The notes: generated by a model not told the origin, from the sequence alone. Positions 43,268 to 53,423 are shown, counted from the stretch's first letter. The stretch is 64,000 nucleotides of DNA from Rhizobium bangladeshense (GCF_001662075.1 NZ_LYPL01000001.1:186001-250000); one strand, 5' to 3'. Program-made: numbers and translations.

Positions 43268-43486
43268 TTACTTGAAACGGTAGGTGATGCGGCCCTTGGT
43301 CAGATCGTAGGGCGTCATTTCCACAAGCACCTTGTCGCCGGCGAGAACGCGGATGCGGTTCTTGCGCATGCGGCCGGCGGTATGGGCGATGATCTCGTGT
43401 TCGTTTTCAAGCTTCACGCGAAACGTCGCATTCGGCAGAAGTTCGGTGACGATTCCCGGGAATTCGAGGACTTCTTCTTTCGGCAT
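43268..43486 (-). CDS. infA: Translation initiation factor IF-1
   Basis: A 72-residue single OB-fold: [20 protein letters not shown], then [20 protein letters not shown] and [23 protein letters not shown] segments ([21 protein letters not shown]). It is the full normal length of IF-1, which binds the ribosomal A site during initiation. It lies between the low-molecular-weight phosphatase gene and maf. Confidence 0.98.
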   Translation of the reverse strand: MPKEEVLEFPGIVTELLPNATFRVKLENEHEIIAHTAGRMRKNRIRVLAGDKVLVEMTPYDLTKGRITYRFK

Positions 43487-43609
43487 ATAGTGGTTTTCTT
43501 CCTGTGGGTTGAAGAGGCAGCGCAGCGCGCGCCTTGAAAATTTGCGCGGAAACTACACAATCAAGGCGGGTTTGTGAACCTTGTTGATCGGGCTTTCCGT
43601 CATTTGTTT

Positions 43610-44095
43610 TCACGCCGATTGCGCGGCAATGCCTTTTCTTTTCAGCAGCCGGCTTTCGATGAGGCCGGCCAGGTGATTGCGGACCTCGCGATAGCTCTCG
43701 AGAATCTGCTCGCGCGTTCCGCTGACAACCGTCGGATCCATGGTCGGCCAGTAGACGACGTCGATTGCATTCGAGCGCGTCAGCTCCAGCGCGGCGTGAT
43801 GGGCCTGCGGCGACAGCGTGATGATCAGATCGAAATAATCGTCCTCGAGCTCTTCCAGCGTCTGCGGCTGGCGGCGCCCAAGGGAAAGCCCGATCTCCTC
43901 GAGCACGACATCGACGAAAGGATCGCGCTCGCCGGCGCGAACGCCGGCCGACCTTATATAGGTATTGGACGGCAGAATGCTACGGGCAATGATTTCCGCC
44001 ATCGGCGAGCGGATGGCGTTCAGCCCGCACATGAAGAGGATGGCGCCCGGCCTCTTTCCCTCCTCGACGTCGGCGGCGAGCTCCATTGCCGTCAT
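43610..44095 (-). CDS. Low-molecular-weight phosphatase-family protein
   Basis: A 161-residue protein with the LMW-PTP P-loop CGLNAIRS (C23, R29, CX5RS) after a short N-terminal extension and a C-terminal aspartate region ([15 protein letters not shown]). The family includes tyrosine phosphatases and arsenate reductases; the substrate is unknown. Its first bases overlap the UPF0262 stop by four (ATGA), so the two are co-translated. Confidence 0.9.
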   Translation of the reverse strand: MTAMELAADVEEGKRPGAILFMCGLNAIRSPMAEIIARSILPSNTYIRSAGVRAGERDPFVDVVLEEIGLSLGRRQPQTLEELEDDYFDLIITLSPQAHHAALELTRSNAIDVVYWPTMDPTVVSGTREQILESYREVRNHLAGLIESRLLKRKGIAAQSA

Positions 44096-44565
44096 CCCCG
44101 CCAGTAGAGCACGCAGACCAGCGTGAACAGCCGCCGGGCGGTGTCGAAATCGATCTCGATCTTGCCCGTCAGCCTGTCCTTCAGCGTCTGCGACCCCTCG
44201 TTGTGGATGCCGCGCCGGCCCATATCGATTGCCTCGATGCGACTTGGTGTGGCCGAACGGATCGCTTCATAATAGCTCTCGCAGATCATGAAATAATCCT
44301 TGACGATCCGCCGGAAGGGCGTGAGCGACAGGATATGGGTGGCGACATTGCCGCCATCTTCCGTGGTGATGGCGAAGACCAGCTTCGAATCGACCAGCGA
44401 GATGTTCAGCCGGTAAGGCCCGCCGGCATGGCCGATCGGCGCAAATCTGTTCTCCTCGATCAGGTCGAAGATGGCGACGGCGCGTTCATGCTCGACATCA
44501 GGCGTCGAACGGCCGATCGTATCGTCCAGGACGACGTCGCAAAGCCGGAAATCGCCCGCCGCCAT
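44092..44565 (-). CDS. UPF0262 family protein
   Basis: A 157-residue protein typical of the alphaproteobacterial UPF0262 family: [34 protein letters not shown], and [19 protein letters not shown]. The function is unknown. The start at 44565 follows GAAAGGTGAGG; the frame continues upstream inside hisD but without homology. It lies four bases after hisD and overlaps the phosphatase gene by four. Confidence 0.9.
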   Translation of the reverse strand: MAAGDFRLCDVVLDDTIGRSTPDVEHERAVAIFDLIEENRFAPIGHAGGPYRLNISLVDSKLVFAITTEDGGNVATHILSLTPFRRIVKDYFMICESYYEAIRSATPSRIEAIDMGRRGIHNEGSQTLKDRLTGKIEIDFDTARRLFTLVCVLYWRG

Positions 44566-44569
44566 GCCC

Positions 44570-45868
44570 TCACCTTTCGAGGTTGAGGCGGATCGCAACC
44601 GATCGCGCATGGGCGTCGAGACCTTCGCAGACCGCCAGCGCGATCGCCGCCGGGCCGAGGGTGCGCAGTTCACCCGGCCCGAGGCGCAGGATCGAGGTGC
44701 GCTTGACGAAATCGAGCACCGAAAGACCGGAGGAGAAGCGCGCCGAACGCGCCGTCGGCAGCACATGGTTCGAACCGCCGACATAATCGCCGATCACTTC
44801 GGGCGTATGGGCACCGATGAAGATCGCGCCGGCATTGCGGATGCCGTCGAGCAGGCGGTCCGGATCGGCGACGGCAAGCTCGAGATGCTCGGCGGCGATG
44901 CGGTTTGCGAGCGGAATGGCCTGCTTCAGATCGGCAACCAGGATGACGGCGCCGAAATCGCGCCAGCTGGCCGCCGCCGTCTCCGCACGGTTCAGCGTCT
45001 TCAGCTGCCGTTCGACCGCCTTCTCCACCGCCTTGCCGAATTCGACATCATCGGTGATCAGGATCGCCTGGGCGCTGGCATCGTGCTCTGCCTGGGCCAA
45101 AAGATCGGCGGCGATCCAATCGGGATTGTTGTCCTTGTCGGCAATGACCAGCACCTCGGAAGGGCCGGCGATCATATCGATGCCGACTGTGCCGAAGACG
45201 TGGCGCTTGGCGGCGGCGACATAGGCGTTGCCGGGACCGGTGATCTTGGCGACCGGAGCGATCGTCTCGGTGCCATAGGCGAGAGCGGCGATCGCCTGGG
45301 CGCCGCCGATGCGGTAGATCTCGGTCACGCCGGCAAGCCTGGCGGCGGCGAGCACCGCCCGATTGACCGCGCCGCCGGTGGCCGGAACGGCGATGACGAT
45401 ACGGTCGACGCCGGCCACCTTGGCCGGCACGGCATTCATCAGCACCGAGCTCGGATAGCTCGCGGTGCCGCCCGGGACGTAGAGCCCGACCGCCTCGATC
45501 GCCGTCCAGCGCGAGCCGAGACGGACGCCGAGATCGTCCTCGTAGATATCGTCCTTCGGCAGCTGCCGGCGATGATGGGATTCGATGCGCAACGCCGCGA
45601 GCTTCAGCGCGCCCAGCACTTCCGACGGCACCGCCTCGACGGCGGCGTCGATCTCTTCGGGTGTGACGCGCATCGGCACGGCGGCGAAATCGATGCCGTC
45701 GAATTTCAGCGAATATTCGGCAAGCGCCACATCGCCGCGGGCCCTGACGTCATCGATAATGGCGCGCGCAACGGCGTTCACATCCTCGGAGACTTCGCGC
45801 TTCGTCGTCAGGAAAGCGGCGAAATGCTGCTCGAACCCTTGCGATGCCTGATCCAGCCAGATTGCCAA
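44570..45868 (-). CDS. hisD: Histidinol dehydrogenase
   Basis: A 432-residue enzyme of the last two steps of histidine synthesis, L-histidinol to L-histidine with two NAD. Typical segments are [59 protein letters not shown] and the C-terminal [11 protein letters not shown]. The zinc and catalytic residues lie in the conserved [10 protein letters not shown] region. The length is normal. It follows DUF2948 (52 bases) and precedes UPF0262, the usual alphaproteobacterial order. Confidence 0.98.
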   Translation of the reverse strand: MAIWLDQASQGFEQHFAAFLTTKREVSEDVNAVARAIIDDVRARGDVALAEYSLKFDGIDFAAVPMRVTPEEIDAAVEAVPSEVLGALKLAALRIESHHRRQLPKDDIYEDDLGVRLGSRWTAIEAVGLYVPGGTASYPSSVLMNAVPAKVAGVDRIVIAVPATGGAVNRAVLAAARLAGVTEIYRIGGAQAIAALAYGTETIAPVAKITGPGNAYVAAAKRHVFGTVGIDMIAGPSEVLVIADKDNNPDWIAADLLAQAEHDASAQAILITDDVEFGKAVEKAVERQLKTLNRAETAAASWRDFGAVILVADLKQAIPLANRIAAEHLELAVADPDRLLDGIRNAGAIFIGAHTPEVIGDYVGGSNHVLPTARSARFSSGLSVLDFVKRTSILRLGPGELRTLGPAAIALAVCEGLDAHARSVAIRLNLER

Positions 45869-45920
45869 AGCCGATATTCCTTCTCAACTCGAAACCGCAA
45901 ATTCAAACGTCTGGCGCCGT

Positions 45921-46352
45921 TCAGGGGTGGCGCGGCTTGGAAGCCGCCTGCCATGCGCCGCCGATATCGGCCATCTGGGCCTCGATGCATTCGACATCGA
46001 GCGCAATCGAGGCGTTGCCCGACAGCGCCAGCTCGACCGTGCCATCCGGCCCCTCGCCCTTCTTCTCGAAGCGCAACGCCAGGAGCGACAGCACTTCATC
46101 TCGCTCGCCACGGTCGATGCCGAGCGAACGGACGGCCAGCACCCGCTTGAAGACCAAGGCAGCGCGGCGGCGCTCGAAACCTCTGCGCTTGCGCACGGCA
46201 CTTTCCCAGACGAAGCGATTGGCGGCAAGCGCGAACTGGGCACCGCGCGGCGACCAGTCGATGTCGCCGACCTTGAAGACGCTATCCTGCATATGCGCGG
46301 AAATGATCGCGAGGTCCTCGTCATCGAGCGCAACAAGCTTCAGGTCGGTCAT
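45921..46352 (-). CDS. DUF2948 family protein
   Basis: A 143-residue protein matching DUF2948: LKLVALDDEDLAIISAHMQD, then VKVGDIDWSPRGAQFALAANRF-like (FKVGDIDWSPRGAQFALAANR) and RVLAVRSLGIDRGERDEVLSLLALRF. A conserved alphaproteobacterial family of unknown function, almost always between murA and hisD. The order is kept here (95 bases after murA). Confidence 0.92.
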   Translation of the reverse strand: MTDLKLVALDDEDLAIISAHMQDSVFKVGDIDWSPRGAQFALAANRFVWESAVRKRRGFERRRAALVFKRVLAVRSLGIDRGERDEVLSLLALRFEKKGEGPDGTVELALSGNASIALDVECIEAQMADIGGAWQAASKPRHP

Positions 46353-46447
46353 TCAGTCTGATCCCAGCAGGCACCGCCGGAATGGCGATGCGTCAGACAA
46401 GGGAAATAGGATGCTGCGACGGATTACGCAACCGGGATGAACCAGGC

Positions 46448-47740
46448 TCACTCGCTGATGCGCTGAACGACGGCGCCGCAGCGGGTCAGCTTCTCCTCGA
46501 GCCGCTCGAAACCGCGGTCGAGGTGATAGACGCGGGAGACCGTGGTTTCGCCCTCGGCGGCAAGGCCGGCGATGACGAGCGAAACGGAAGCGCGCAGATC
46601 GGTTGCCATAACAGGCGCGCCGCGCAGGCGCTGGACACCCTCGATCTTCGCCGTCTGGCCGGAGAGCGTGATCCGGGCGCCGAGCCGGGCAAGCTCCTGC
46701 ACGTGCATGAAGCGGTTTTCGAAGATGGTCTCGGTGACGTGCGAGATGCCGGAGGAACGCGTCATCAGCGCCATGAACTGCGCCTGCAGGTCGGTCGGGA
46801 AACCCGGGAAGGGGTCGGTGACGATATCGACCGGCTTGATGCCGCCGCCGTTGCGCTTGACGCGCATGCCGTTGTTGGTCGCGGAGATATCGGCGCCGGC
46901 GCGGCGCAGCGTTTCCAGCGCGGTTTCGAGCAGCGACACATCGGTATTTTCCAGCACGACGTCGCCGCCGGCCATGGCGACGGCCATGGCATAGGTGCCG
47001 GTTTCGATGCGATCCGGCAGGACGCGGTGGCGGGCGCCGGAGAGCGAAGTGACGCCTTCGATGGTGATGGTCGCGGTACCGGCGCCGGAGATCTTGGCGC
47101 CCATGGCGTTCAGGCAGTTGGCGAGGTCGACGACTTCGGGCTCACGGGCGGCATTGCCGATAACGGTCGTGCCGCGGGCAAGCGTTGCCGCCATCATCAT
47201 CACATGGGTGGCGCCGACCGAAACCTTCGGGAAGGTGTAGCGCGCGCCGATCAGGCCGCCGTCCGGGGCCCTGGCGTTGATGTAACCGGCGTCGATCTCC
47301 ATGGTCGCACCGAGCGCCGTCAGGCCTTCGATGAAGAGATCGACCGGGCGCGTGCCGATGGCGCAGCCGCCCGGCAGCGACACGCGGCAATGGCCTTCGC
47401 GCGCCAAGAGCGGCCCGATGACCCAGAAGGAGGCGCGCATCTTCGAGACCAGTTCATAGGAAGCGGTGGTATCCACGATGGTGCGGCAGGTGAAATGGAT
47501 CGTGCGGGCGTAGGAATCCTCCTGGCGCTCGCGGCGGCCGTTGACAGCGACATCGACGCCATGATTGCCGAGGATGCGCATCAGAAGTTCGACATCGGCC
47601 AGATGCGGCACGTTTTCCAGCGTCAGCGTGTCGCTGGTCAGAAGCGAGGCGATCATCAGCGGCAGTGCGGCATTCTTGGCGCCGGAAATCTGAATGATGC
47701 CATTCAGCTCATTACCGCCGACGATTCTGATACGATCCAT
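46448..47740 (-). CDS. murA: UDP-N-acetylglucosamine 1-carboxyvinyltransferase
   Basis: A 430-residue MurA, the first committed step of peptidoglycan synthesis (enolpyruvyl transfer from PEP to UDP-GlcNAc). It starts [28 protein letters not shown], and the active-site cysteine is C126 in [13 protein letters not shown], the position targeted by fosfomycin in other species. The C-terminus keeps [18 protein letters not shown]. Normal length and complete. Confidence 0.99.
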   Translation of the reverse strand: MDRIRIVGGNELNGIIQISGAKNAALPLMIASLLTSDTLTLENVPHLADVELLMRILGNHGVDVAVNGRRERQEDSYARTIHFTCRTIVDTTASYELVSKMRASFWVIGPLLAREGHCRVSLPGGCAIGTRPVDLFIEGLTALGATMEIDAGYINARAPDGGLIGARYTFPKVSVGATHVMMMAATLARGTTVIGNAAREPEVVDLANCLNAMGAKISGAGTATITIEGVTSLSGARHRVLPDRIETGTYAMAVAMAGGDVVLENTDVSLLETALETLRRAGADISATNNGMRVKRNGGGIKPVDIVTDPFPGFPTDLQAQFMALMTRSSGISHVTETIFENRFMHVQELARLGARITLSGQTAKIEGVQRLRGAPVMATDLRASVSLVIAGLAAEGETTVSRVYHLDRGFERLEEKLTRCGAVVQRISE

Positions 47741-47832
47741 GTGCGCTTACTTCCTGAAAGTTCTGGCTTGAAAGAGGAGTGAGGGTGTTTAGGGGATTTC
47801 TTAAGAGGCTTCAATTCGTGCCGGACGGAACA

Positions 47833-48027
47833 TTACGATTCGTCCATTTTTGCGGCGGGCAGCCCATTTGTTTCGTCGGCCTGGCCGGAACGGCGGGCGC
47901 GCACCTGCTGTTTGCGCCGTGAAAGATTTTCCCTGAGCTTTTCGGCAGCGCGCTCGCGGCGCAGCTTCGCCTGTGCCTCGATTGCCTCTTTGCGGCTCTG
48001 GTGGCCGGTTTCGGTCTTGTCGTTCAT
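47833..48027 (-). CDS. Small conserved basic protein
   Basis: A 64-residue, highly charged protein (KEAIEAQAKLRRERAAEKL, NLSRRKQQVRARRSGQAD) likely to be a single helix or unfolded RNA/DNA-binding peptide. No domain is recognised. It lies upstream of murA on the same strand, 92 bases away, and beside tRNA-Thr. The frame has a plausible start and no internal stop; a short conserved rhizobial gene is the best reading. Confidence 0.6.
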   Translation of the reverse strand: MNDKTETGHQSRKEAIEAQAKLRRERAAEKLRENLSRRKQQVRARRSGQADETNGLPAAKMDES

Positions 48028-48182
48028 GTCACAGAATTAACCGAATTCGCGCCGATCCAAAAGTCCCCCGCATCGCAATCCACGCGAAGTTGGAATTTGC
48101 GGCTTGCGCTTGTCGTCAAGCTGTGGCAATAGCCGCCCCGTTCCCGCGATTGAGCCGCCCGGCTCGCACGGGTCCTGGTCCT

Positions 48183-48257
48183 GCTGCCGTAGCTCAGTGG
48201 TAGAGCACACCCTTGGTAAGGGTGAGGTCGGTGGTTCAATCCCACTCGGCAGCACCA
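48183..48257 (+). tRNA. tRNA-Thr (GGT)
   Basis: Starts GCTGCCGTAGCTCAGTGG, anticodon loop TTGGTAA with anticodon GGT, T-arm GGTTCAATCCC, acceptor GCTGCCG/CGGCAGC and encoded CCA at 48255-48257. 75 bases including CCA. Confidence 0.97.
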
Positions 48258-48515
48258 GTTTTCCTTTAAGAAAGAACCGTAACGATACCGCCGGGTACTA
48301 GCCCTCCCCTGCGCAGCTCGACGCTCAGCCGCATTTAAATTGTAAAGTGACCTCGCCCGCCCGTGTAATTGCATTCGTTCGGCACGGCATGAAATCATTC
48401 AGGAACGCGCGAATGGTCGCCAAATGATTTGAATAAGTAGTGGGTGCTGCAATGGCTACGGTCATGTGCGGGATGCCCGGCGCCGTCACGAGATGCGTTC
48501 CACGCAGCTAATTGG

Positions 48516-49292
48516 CTAATTTCCAACGAGATCATCTGAGTGCGGCCGGTAATCTTCGCCACCAGTCATGTCCTCAGGACGACATGACACCCCGATAAAT
48601 ATAAACGACAGCGAGAACTGAGCTAGAAAGACAAACATTTTTGTGCTCGGGTCGCCATACCAGTTATAGAAAAACTGATCTCCAATATCCGTGTTCTGGC
48701 GTTTTGTCTTAATGTCATTTGGGAGCATTGGCGCGGCTGTGCGGATGAGGTCGTCTGCGCTTTTCTGGATGGCCTGCAGTCGATATGTCCTGATCATGTG
48801 CGTCATTGGCATCACTTCTCCCATGTGCATGTAATACAGCGCACATGTAAGCCGACGTTCAAAAGCTTCGAAAGCGACACGGTTCTCATTGGGCAGCTCA
48901 ACGATTGGCGCGTTGGCTACTGGTTCGTCAGCCGGATGCTCGAAATTATACAATGTAAGCGCCGGCTTCTTTGCGTTTGCTGACATATCGATTTTAGGAA
49001 GGTACCGCGGCGCATTATTGCGGACGCCAGCTATGAGCTTCTGAAATTGTATAGTTTGTTGTTCTCCATCGTGGTTTCCCATTAGGAGATAAAGCGCGAC
49101 AACCTGCTCGAGCGGGCCGGCGCCATTGTTGCAAGCCTCGCAAGCTGGGAATTCGTAACCTTCCGGCCAGACGCGGTTCCTGAAACACTGCCGAGACGGG
49201 ACATGGTCGATTGTTTTTGATTCGTTGCCACAGAAGAAGCAAAGCGGGTTTTCACTCAGGAAGTGTCGCTTTCGTGTTTTGCTGGCCCCCAT
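48516..49292 (-). CDS. HNH-type zinc-finger endonuclease-like protein
   Basis: A 258-residue protein. The N-terminal region CFFCGNESKTIDHVPSRQCF and PACEACNNGAGPLE carries two CxxC pairs around a DH, the layout of a treble-clef HNH nuclease or its relatives; the histidine of the third HNH position is not obvious. The rest is of unknown fold. AAGGA lies ten bases upstream. The base composition is visibly lower in G+C than in its neighbours and it sits next to tRNA-Thr, which suggests horizontal arrival. A restriction or phage-defence role is possible but not shown. Confidence 0.65.
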   Translation of the reverse strand: MGASKTRKRHFLSENPLCFFCGNESKTIDHVPSRQCFRNRVWPEGYEFPACEACNNGAGPLEQVVALYLLMGNHDGEQQTIQFQKLIAGVRNNAPRYLPKIDMSANAKKPALTLYNFEHPADEPVANAPIVELPNENRVAFEAFERRLTCALYYMHMGEVMPMTHMIRTYRLQAIQKSADDLIRTAAPMLPNDIKTKRQNTDIGDQFFYNWYGDPSTKMFVFLAQFSLSFIFIGVSCRPEDMTGGEDYRPHSDDLVGN

Positions 49293-49718
49293 TTACGGAT
49301 GTCCTTTAGACGCAGTTATCGATTTCCTGCAGAGTCGCCTTATGCAACGGAGGCTGCATTCCCCGGTCAGCGGATATCTCTGCGCCGTGAGTGAGAGCCG
49401 GCACCACCAGCGCCCCGCAGAAAAAGCAGCCCGGATCAATTTGCGATCTTAACCCATGTCGGAGCCCCTCAGCTTTCCCGAGAATGGTAGCGGTAGCAGG
49501 GCGCAAGCGCCTTACAACTTATCTGCTGCTCAAAACTCCTCCTGGCGTGCACGCCCCGGCAATCCGCCTCCTCAAGCTGAGATTCCACCTCATCGGCAAT
49601 GAACGATTCACCATTGTTGACCGCAAAAATCGCGCTAGAATGGCTATCATGGCGGCGTCCCTCCTGAGAATAGAGAGGCGCAGCACCTGTTTCTGTCGAC
49701 AATCGTGGAGGAGTATCG
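49293..49718. other. Intergenic region, no supported gene
   Basis: About 425 bases between the HNH-type gene and the DUF982 gene. Open frames on either strand lack ribosome sites and recognisable homology. No tRNA-derived repeat of the tRNA-Thr 3' end was found in it. Confidence 0.5.
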
Positions 49719-49961
49719 ATGGCAACTGAACGATGGAACAGCCCGGTCACGGTCGGTTTCGAAGGAGCCGATGCGCGAACGGTCACTGGGCCGTTCGATG
49801 CCTTGAAATGCCTGGCGGATTTCTGGCCGACTTCGCGCGGACTTCATTATATAAAGGCTCGCAGCACCTGCCGGGCCGCGCTCGACGGTCGCAAGAGCGT
49901 GGAGGAGGCAAGAGCCGAATTCCTGGCCGCGGCTGAAGAGGCGCAGCTGAAGCTGCACTAG
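49719..49961 (+). CDS. DUF982 family protein
   Basis: An 80-residue protein with the DUF982 pattern: WNSPVTVGFEGADARTVTGPFDALKCLADFWP, then YIKARSTCRAALDGRKSVEEARAEFLAAAEEA. It is a rhizobial small-protein family of unknown function, usually in many copies per genome. GGAGG lies before the ATG. It stands alone. Confidence 0.85.
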   Translation: MATERWNSPVTVGFEGADARTVTGPFDALKCLADFWPTSRGLHYIKARSTCRAALDGRKSVEEARAEFLAAAEEAQLKLH

Positions 49962-50186
49962 CACGGCAAGGACCTCCGGACGTTATTGGTTTGTTCGCCT
50001 ATGCGTGCCGGAACGATACATTGTTTAATTTTCACTTAACCCTGCATCGAGCAGGTGCCGGGTTTTGGCGCAAAAGGCGTTGCGCCTCAGACTGCTGTTT
50101 CGATAGAAAACACCCAGCCATCATGATGATGGTCAGAGGCTCGTCACCCGAAACGCCGGCGAGCCTCGTTCAGGCGAACCCGATTT

Positions 50187-50450
50187 TCAGCAGGCTGTGC
50201 CGCTCTCACTCTCCACCTCAACATAACCGACACCGATGATCGTGCCGTCGCCCGTGCGGATGAAGGACGGCAGATAGTGCGGCTCTGCCGGCTGGCAGGC
50301 GGCCGTTTCGGTATATTCGTTGAGCGCGACCTGGTCCTTCGGAAGCGCGGAATAGTTCGTGCCGGTTTCGAGCGAGGCATAGGCAGAGCCGGCAAAGACA
50401 CCGCAACCGATAATCAAGGTCGTTGCCCAGAGGCGAGGAAGCGTCTGCAT
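50187..50450 (-). CDS. Small secreted protein
   Basis: An 87-residue protein with a signal peptide (LPRLWATTLIIGCGVFAGSAYA) and a mature part of about 62 residues (LETGTNYSALPKDQVALNEY, then a cysteine and PHYLPSFIRTGDGTIIGVGY, with a C-terminal cysteine). The two cysteines could pair. The start at 50450 has GGAGACC before it; an ATG at 50498 in frame is less likely. It precedes no obvious partner on its strand; the BON-domain gene lies upstream. Confidence 0.65.
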   Translation of the reverse strand: MQTLPRLWATTLIIGCGVFAGSAYASLETGTNYSALPKDQVALNEYTETAACQPAEPHYLPSFIRTGDGTIIGVGYVEVESESGTAC

Positions 50451-50507
50451 GATGGTCTCCAGCGTTTCGATCCGGCATTTCAACACGCGGGGGCTCACTT
50501 GGTTCCC

Positions 50508-50768
50508 TCAGCGCCGCAACAGGCGGCTATGCACATAGCCTCGGCCGACGACGCTTTCGGCGATCTCGACCGCCCGTTCGACATCGCCGTGCCGGTGCAC
50601 GAAACCTTCGAGGATGACATGGGAACCAAGCATGCTGACGGTGATTTCCTCAGCGTCGAGATCATCGGCGGCATGGAGGGCGCTCTCGACCGAAGCGCGT
50701 GTCGCCGCCTCGCCATGGCCCTGCCGGCCGGGCTCGTCATGGTCTGGGAATACAGGAAACCCGATCAC
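50508..50768 (-). CDS. BON-domain protein
   Basis: An 86-residue protein starting with GTG and AGGAG eight bases upstream. Residues ~25-80 (RASVESALHAADDLDAEEITVSMLGSHVILEGFVHRHGDVERAVEIAESVVG) match a BON domain, a small alpha/beta unit that binds phospholipid or contributes to osmotic-stress proteins. No signal peptide is visible. It ends 57 bases before the small secreted gene on the same strand. Confidence 0.75.
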   Translation of the reverse strand: MIGFPVFPDHDEPGRQGHGEAATRASVESALHAADDLDAEEITVSMLGSHVILEGFVHRHGDVERAVEIAESVVGRGYVHSRLLRR

Positions 50769-50945
50769 TTAAGCGTCTCCTGAGGTTGGTATATCCAGGT
50801 TAACGTGGCAACGGGGCTTTCGTTGCGGTCCGCCGGTCTCGACGGGGTATTCGCGCGTGATTTCTGCGGACCAGATTTGACCCACCCTTGGCGAAAACTG
50901 CTGCGGCTTCCATATCTGGCTGCAGTCGAAAGAGGAATGACGACG

Positions 50946-51212
50946 ATGAAAGTGCTGATGCCCGCCTTGTTTGCCGCAGCATTGCTGGCCGGCTGCTCCT
51001 CGGCCGACAGCCCGGCGCTGGAACCCATTCCCGGTAGCATCACCTATGGCGGCCAGCCGCGGACGAAGCTCACCAAATCGCCGGTCGGCAGCGCCGTCTA
51101 CAATCAGTTCTATAACGAGAGCGGCCAGCGCGTGGAGGAAACCTATATTCTTCAGCCGGACCGCAGCCTGAAGCTGGTCCGGCGCGTGGTGGGGCCCGAT
51201 TTCCCCGAATGA
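50946..51212 (+). CDS. Small lipoprotein
   Basis: An 88-residue protein with a lipoprotein signal MKVLMPALFAAALLAGCSSAD (lipid cysteine C17). The mature part contains SITYGGQPRTKLTKSPVGSAVYNQF and ETYILQPDRSLKLVRRVV. GAGGA lies six bases before the ATG at 50946; another in-frame ATG at 50937 is directly on top of the site. The function is unknown. It is 100-odd bases upstream of the helicase on the same strand. Confidence 0.7.
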   Translation: MKVLMPALFAAALLAGCSSADSPALEPIPGSITYGGQPRTKLTKSPVGSAVYNQFYNESGQRVEETYILQPDRSLKLVRRVVGPDFPE

Positions 51213-51315
51213 GACTTGCGCCGTTACAGGCTTGACAGCGGCTGAAATCGCGAACATTCAAGGAACATCTAATCTTTCTCGCAGTGATTCTGCGGGAGCC
51301 CGACCGGACGGCTGG

Positions 51316-53376
51316 ATGTATCTCGAAAAGCTCAATCCCCAGCAGCGCATGGCCGTCGAGCACGGCACGCTCACCGACGGCAGCCACATTGCCGGGCCGC
51401 TGCTGGTCATCGCCGGCGCCGGTTCCGGCAAGACGAATACCTTGGCGCATCGGGTCGCCCATCTGATCGTCAAGGGCGCCGATCCCCGCCGCATCCTGCT
51501 GATGACCTTTTCACGCCGGGCCGCCGCCGAGATGGCGCGGCGCGTCGAGCGCATCTGCCGCGACGTGCTCGGTTCGAAGGCCGGCGTCATGACCGATGCG
51601 CTTCATTGGTCCGGCACCTTCCACGGTATCGGCGCCAGGCTGCTACGCGAATATGCCCAGCAGATCGGCCTCGACGCCGATTTCACCATTCACGACCGCG
51701 AAGACAGCGCCGACTTGATGAACCTCATCCGGCACGATCTCGGCTTCTCCAAGACGGAAAGCCGCTTTCCGGCCAAGGGCACCTGCCTTGCCATTTATAG
51801 CAGGGCGGTGAATTCGGAGACGGCGCTCGACCAGGTGCTGCGCGACGCCTTTCCCTGGTGCGCGGCGTGGGAAAAACAGCTGCGCGAGCTGTTCGCCTGT
51901 TATGTTGAGGCCAAGCAGAGCCAGAACGTGCTCGATTACGACGACCTCTTGCTCTACTGGGCGCAGATGGTCGGCGAGAGCGTGATTGCCGAGGATATCG
52001 GCAGCCGCTTCGACCATGTGCTGGTCGACGAATATCAGGACACCAATCGGCTGCAGGCCTCGATCCTGATGGCGCTGAAGCCCGCAGGCCGGGGGCTCAC
52101 CGTCGTCGGCGACGATGCGCAGTCGATCTATTCCTTCCGTGCGGCGACGGTGCGCAATATCCTCGATTTTCCCGCCGCCTTCAGCCCGCCCGCCAATATC
52201 GTCACGCTCGACCGCAACTATCGCTCGACGCAGCCGATCCTGACAGCCGCCAATGCGGTCATCGATCTCGCCTCGGAGCGCTTCACCAAGAACCTCTGGA
52301 CCGAGCGGCAATCGGCCGAGCGGCCGCGCCTCGTCACGGTGCGCGACGAGGCCGATCAGGCGCGTTACGTTGCCGACAAGGTGCTCGACAATCGCGAAGA
52401 GGGCCTCAAGCTCAAGCAGCAGGCGGTGCTCTTCCGTGCTTCGCATCACAGCGGGCCGCTGGAGGTCGAGCTGACCCGGCGCAACATACCCTTCGTCAAG
52501 TTCGGCGGGCTGAAATTTCTCGACAGCGCCCATGTCAAGGACATGCTGGCAGCCCTTCGCTTCGCGCAGAACCCGCGCGACCGGGTGGCGGGTTTCCGGC
52601 TGATGCAGATCCTGCCGGGCGTCGGGCCGTCGACGGCGCAGAAGGCGCTCGACCTGATGGCCGAGGATGCGAGCCCGCTGTCGGCGCTCGCCGCCATGCC
52701 GGCGCCGCCGCGCTCCGGCGAGGACTGGGCGGGTTTCGTTTCCATGCTGCAGGAGATGAAATCCGGCAAGGCCGGCTGGCCGGCGGAAATCGAGCTGGCG
52801 CGGCAATGGTACGCGCCGCATCTGGAACGGCTGCATGAGGACGCGACGACGCGGCAGGCCGATCTCCTGCAGCTCGAGCAGATTGCCGGCGGTTATGCCT
52901 CGCGCGAGCGTTTCCTCACCGAACTCACCCTTGATCCGCCAGATGCGACCAGCGACCAAGCCGGCGTGCCGCTGCTCGACGAGGACTATCTCATCCTGTC
53001 GACCATCCACTCGGCCAAGGGCCAGGAATGGACGAGGGTTTTCATGCTCAACGTGGTCGACGGCTGTATTCCGAGCGATCTTGCCGTCGGCGCCACCGCC
53101 GAGATCGAGGAAGAACGCCGGCTGCTCTATGTGGCGATGACGCGCGCCCGCGACGGCCTCGACCTCCTCGTGCCGCAGCGCTTCTTCACCTATGGGCAGA
53201 ATGCGCAGGGCGACCGGCACGTCTATGCCTCGCGCAGCCGCTTCATTCCCGCCACCCTGCTGCAGTTCTTCGAGGCCTGCAGCTGGCCGCAGGTGAAATC
53301 GGAAGCCGCCGCCCAAGCGCAGGCGCGCCAGGTGCGCATCGATGTCGGCGCCCGCATGCGCGGGATGTGGCGATAG
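51316..53376 (+). CDS. UvrD/Rep-type ATP-dependent DNA helicase
   Basis: About 686 residues, superfamily 1A helicase. Motifs in order: Q motif NPQQRMAVEH, Walker A IAGAGSGKT (K39), Ia TFSRRAAAEM, motif II VLVDEYQDT, III VGDDAQSIYSFRAA, IV TLDRNYRST, V TIHSAKGQEWTRVF and VI LLYVAMTRARDGLDLL. The start at 51316 begins the family homology; a TTG at 51232 would add 28 residues without homology. It unwinds DNA in repair or replication restart. The end faces the MBL-fold gene across a 12-base perfect hairpin. Confidence 0.92.
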   Translation: MYLEKLNPQQRMAVEHGTLTDGSHIAGPLLVIAGAGSGKTNTLAHRVAHLIVKGADPRRILLMTFSRRAAAEMARRVERICRDVLGSKAGVMTDALHWSGTFHGIGARLLREYAQQIGLDADFTIHDREDSADLMNLIRHDLGFSKTESRFPAKGTCLAIYSRAVNSETALDQVLRDAFPWCAAWEKQLRELFACYVEAKQSQNVLDYDDLLLYWAQMVGESVIAEDIGSRFDHVLVDEYQDTNRLQASILMALKPAGRGLTVVGDDAQSIYSFRAATVRNILDFPAAFSPPANIVTLDRNYRSTQPILTAANAVIDLASERFTKNLWTERQSAERPRLVTVRDEADQARYVADKVLDNREEGLKLKQQAVLFRASHHSGPLEVELTRRNIPFVKFGGLKFLDSAHVKDMLAALRFAQNPRDRVAGFRLMQILPGVGPSTAQKALDLMAEDASPLSALAAMPAPPRSGEDWAGFVSMLQEMKSGKAGWPAEIELARQWYAPHLERLHEDATTRQADLLQLEQIAGGYASRERFLTELTLDPPDATSDQAGVPLLDEDYLILSTIHSAKGQEWTRVFMLNVVDGCIPSDLAVGATAEIEEERRLLYVAMTRARDGLDLLVPQRFFTYGQNAQGDRHVYASRSRFIPATLLQFFEACSWPQVKSEAAAQAQARQVRIDVGARMRGMWR

Positions 53377-53379
53377 AAT

Positions 53380-53408
53380 GCGTCGCATAGATCGGCTCTA
53401 TGCGACGC
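53380..53408. terminator. Bidirectional terminator between uvrD-like and MBL genes
   Basis: GCGTCGCATAGA (53380-53391) pairs perfectly with TCTATGCGACGC (53397-53408), loop of five. It lies in the 47-base gap between the two convergent stops and is followed by TTT on the plus strand. Confidence 0.7.
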
Positions 53409-53423
53409 CGTTTGGTTCGACGC

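Noticed and set aside
43610..44095. Arsenate reductase assignment for the LMW phosphatase gene
   Set aside because: The P-loop fits both groups, but the position in the conserved housekeeping run and lack of ars genes give no support for an arsenic role.
44471..46150. 559-codon plus-strand open frame across hisD
   Set aside because: Antisense of hisD and DUF2948, both certain genes; the translation has no recognisable domain.
48183..49718. Integrative element with tRNA-Thr attachment site
   Set aside because: No integrase and no second copy of the tRNA 3' end were found; only composition and position suggest transfer.
50769..51257. 162-codon minus-strand open frame
   Set aside because: Overlaps the lipoprotein gene on the opposite strand, and the lipobox and ribosome site support the plus-strand gene instead.
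51643..53388. 581-codon minus-strand open frame
   Set aside because: Antisense of the UvrD-type helicase; codon-bias artefact.
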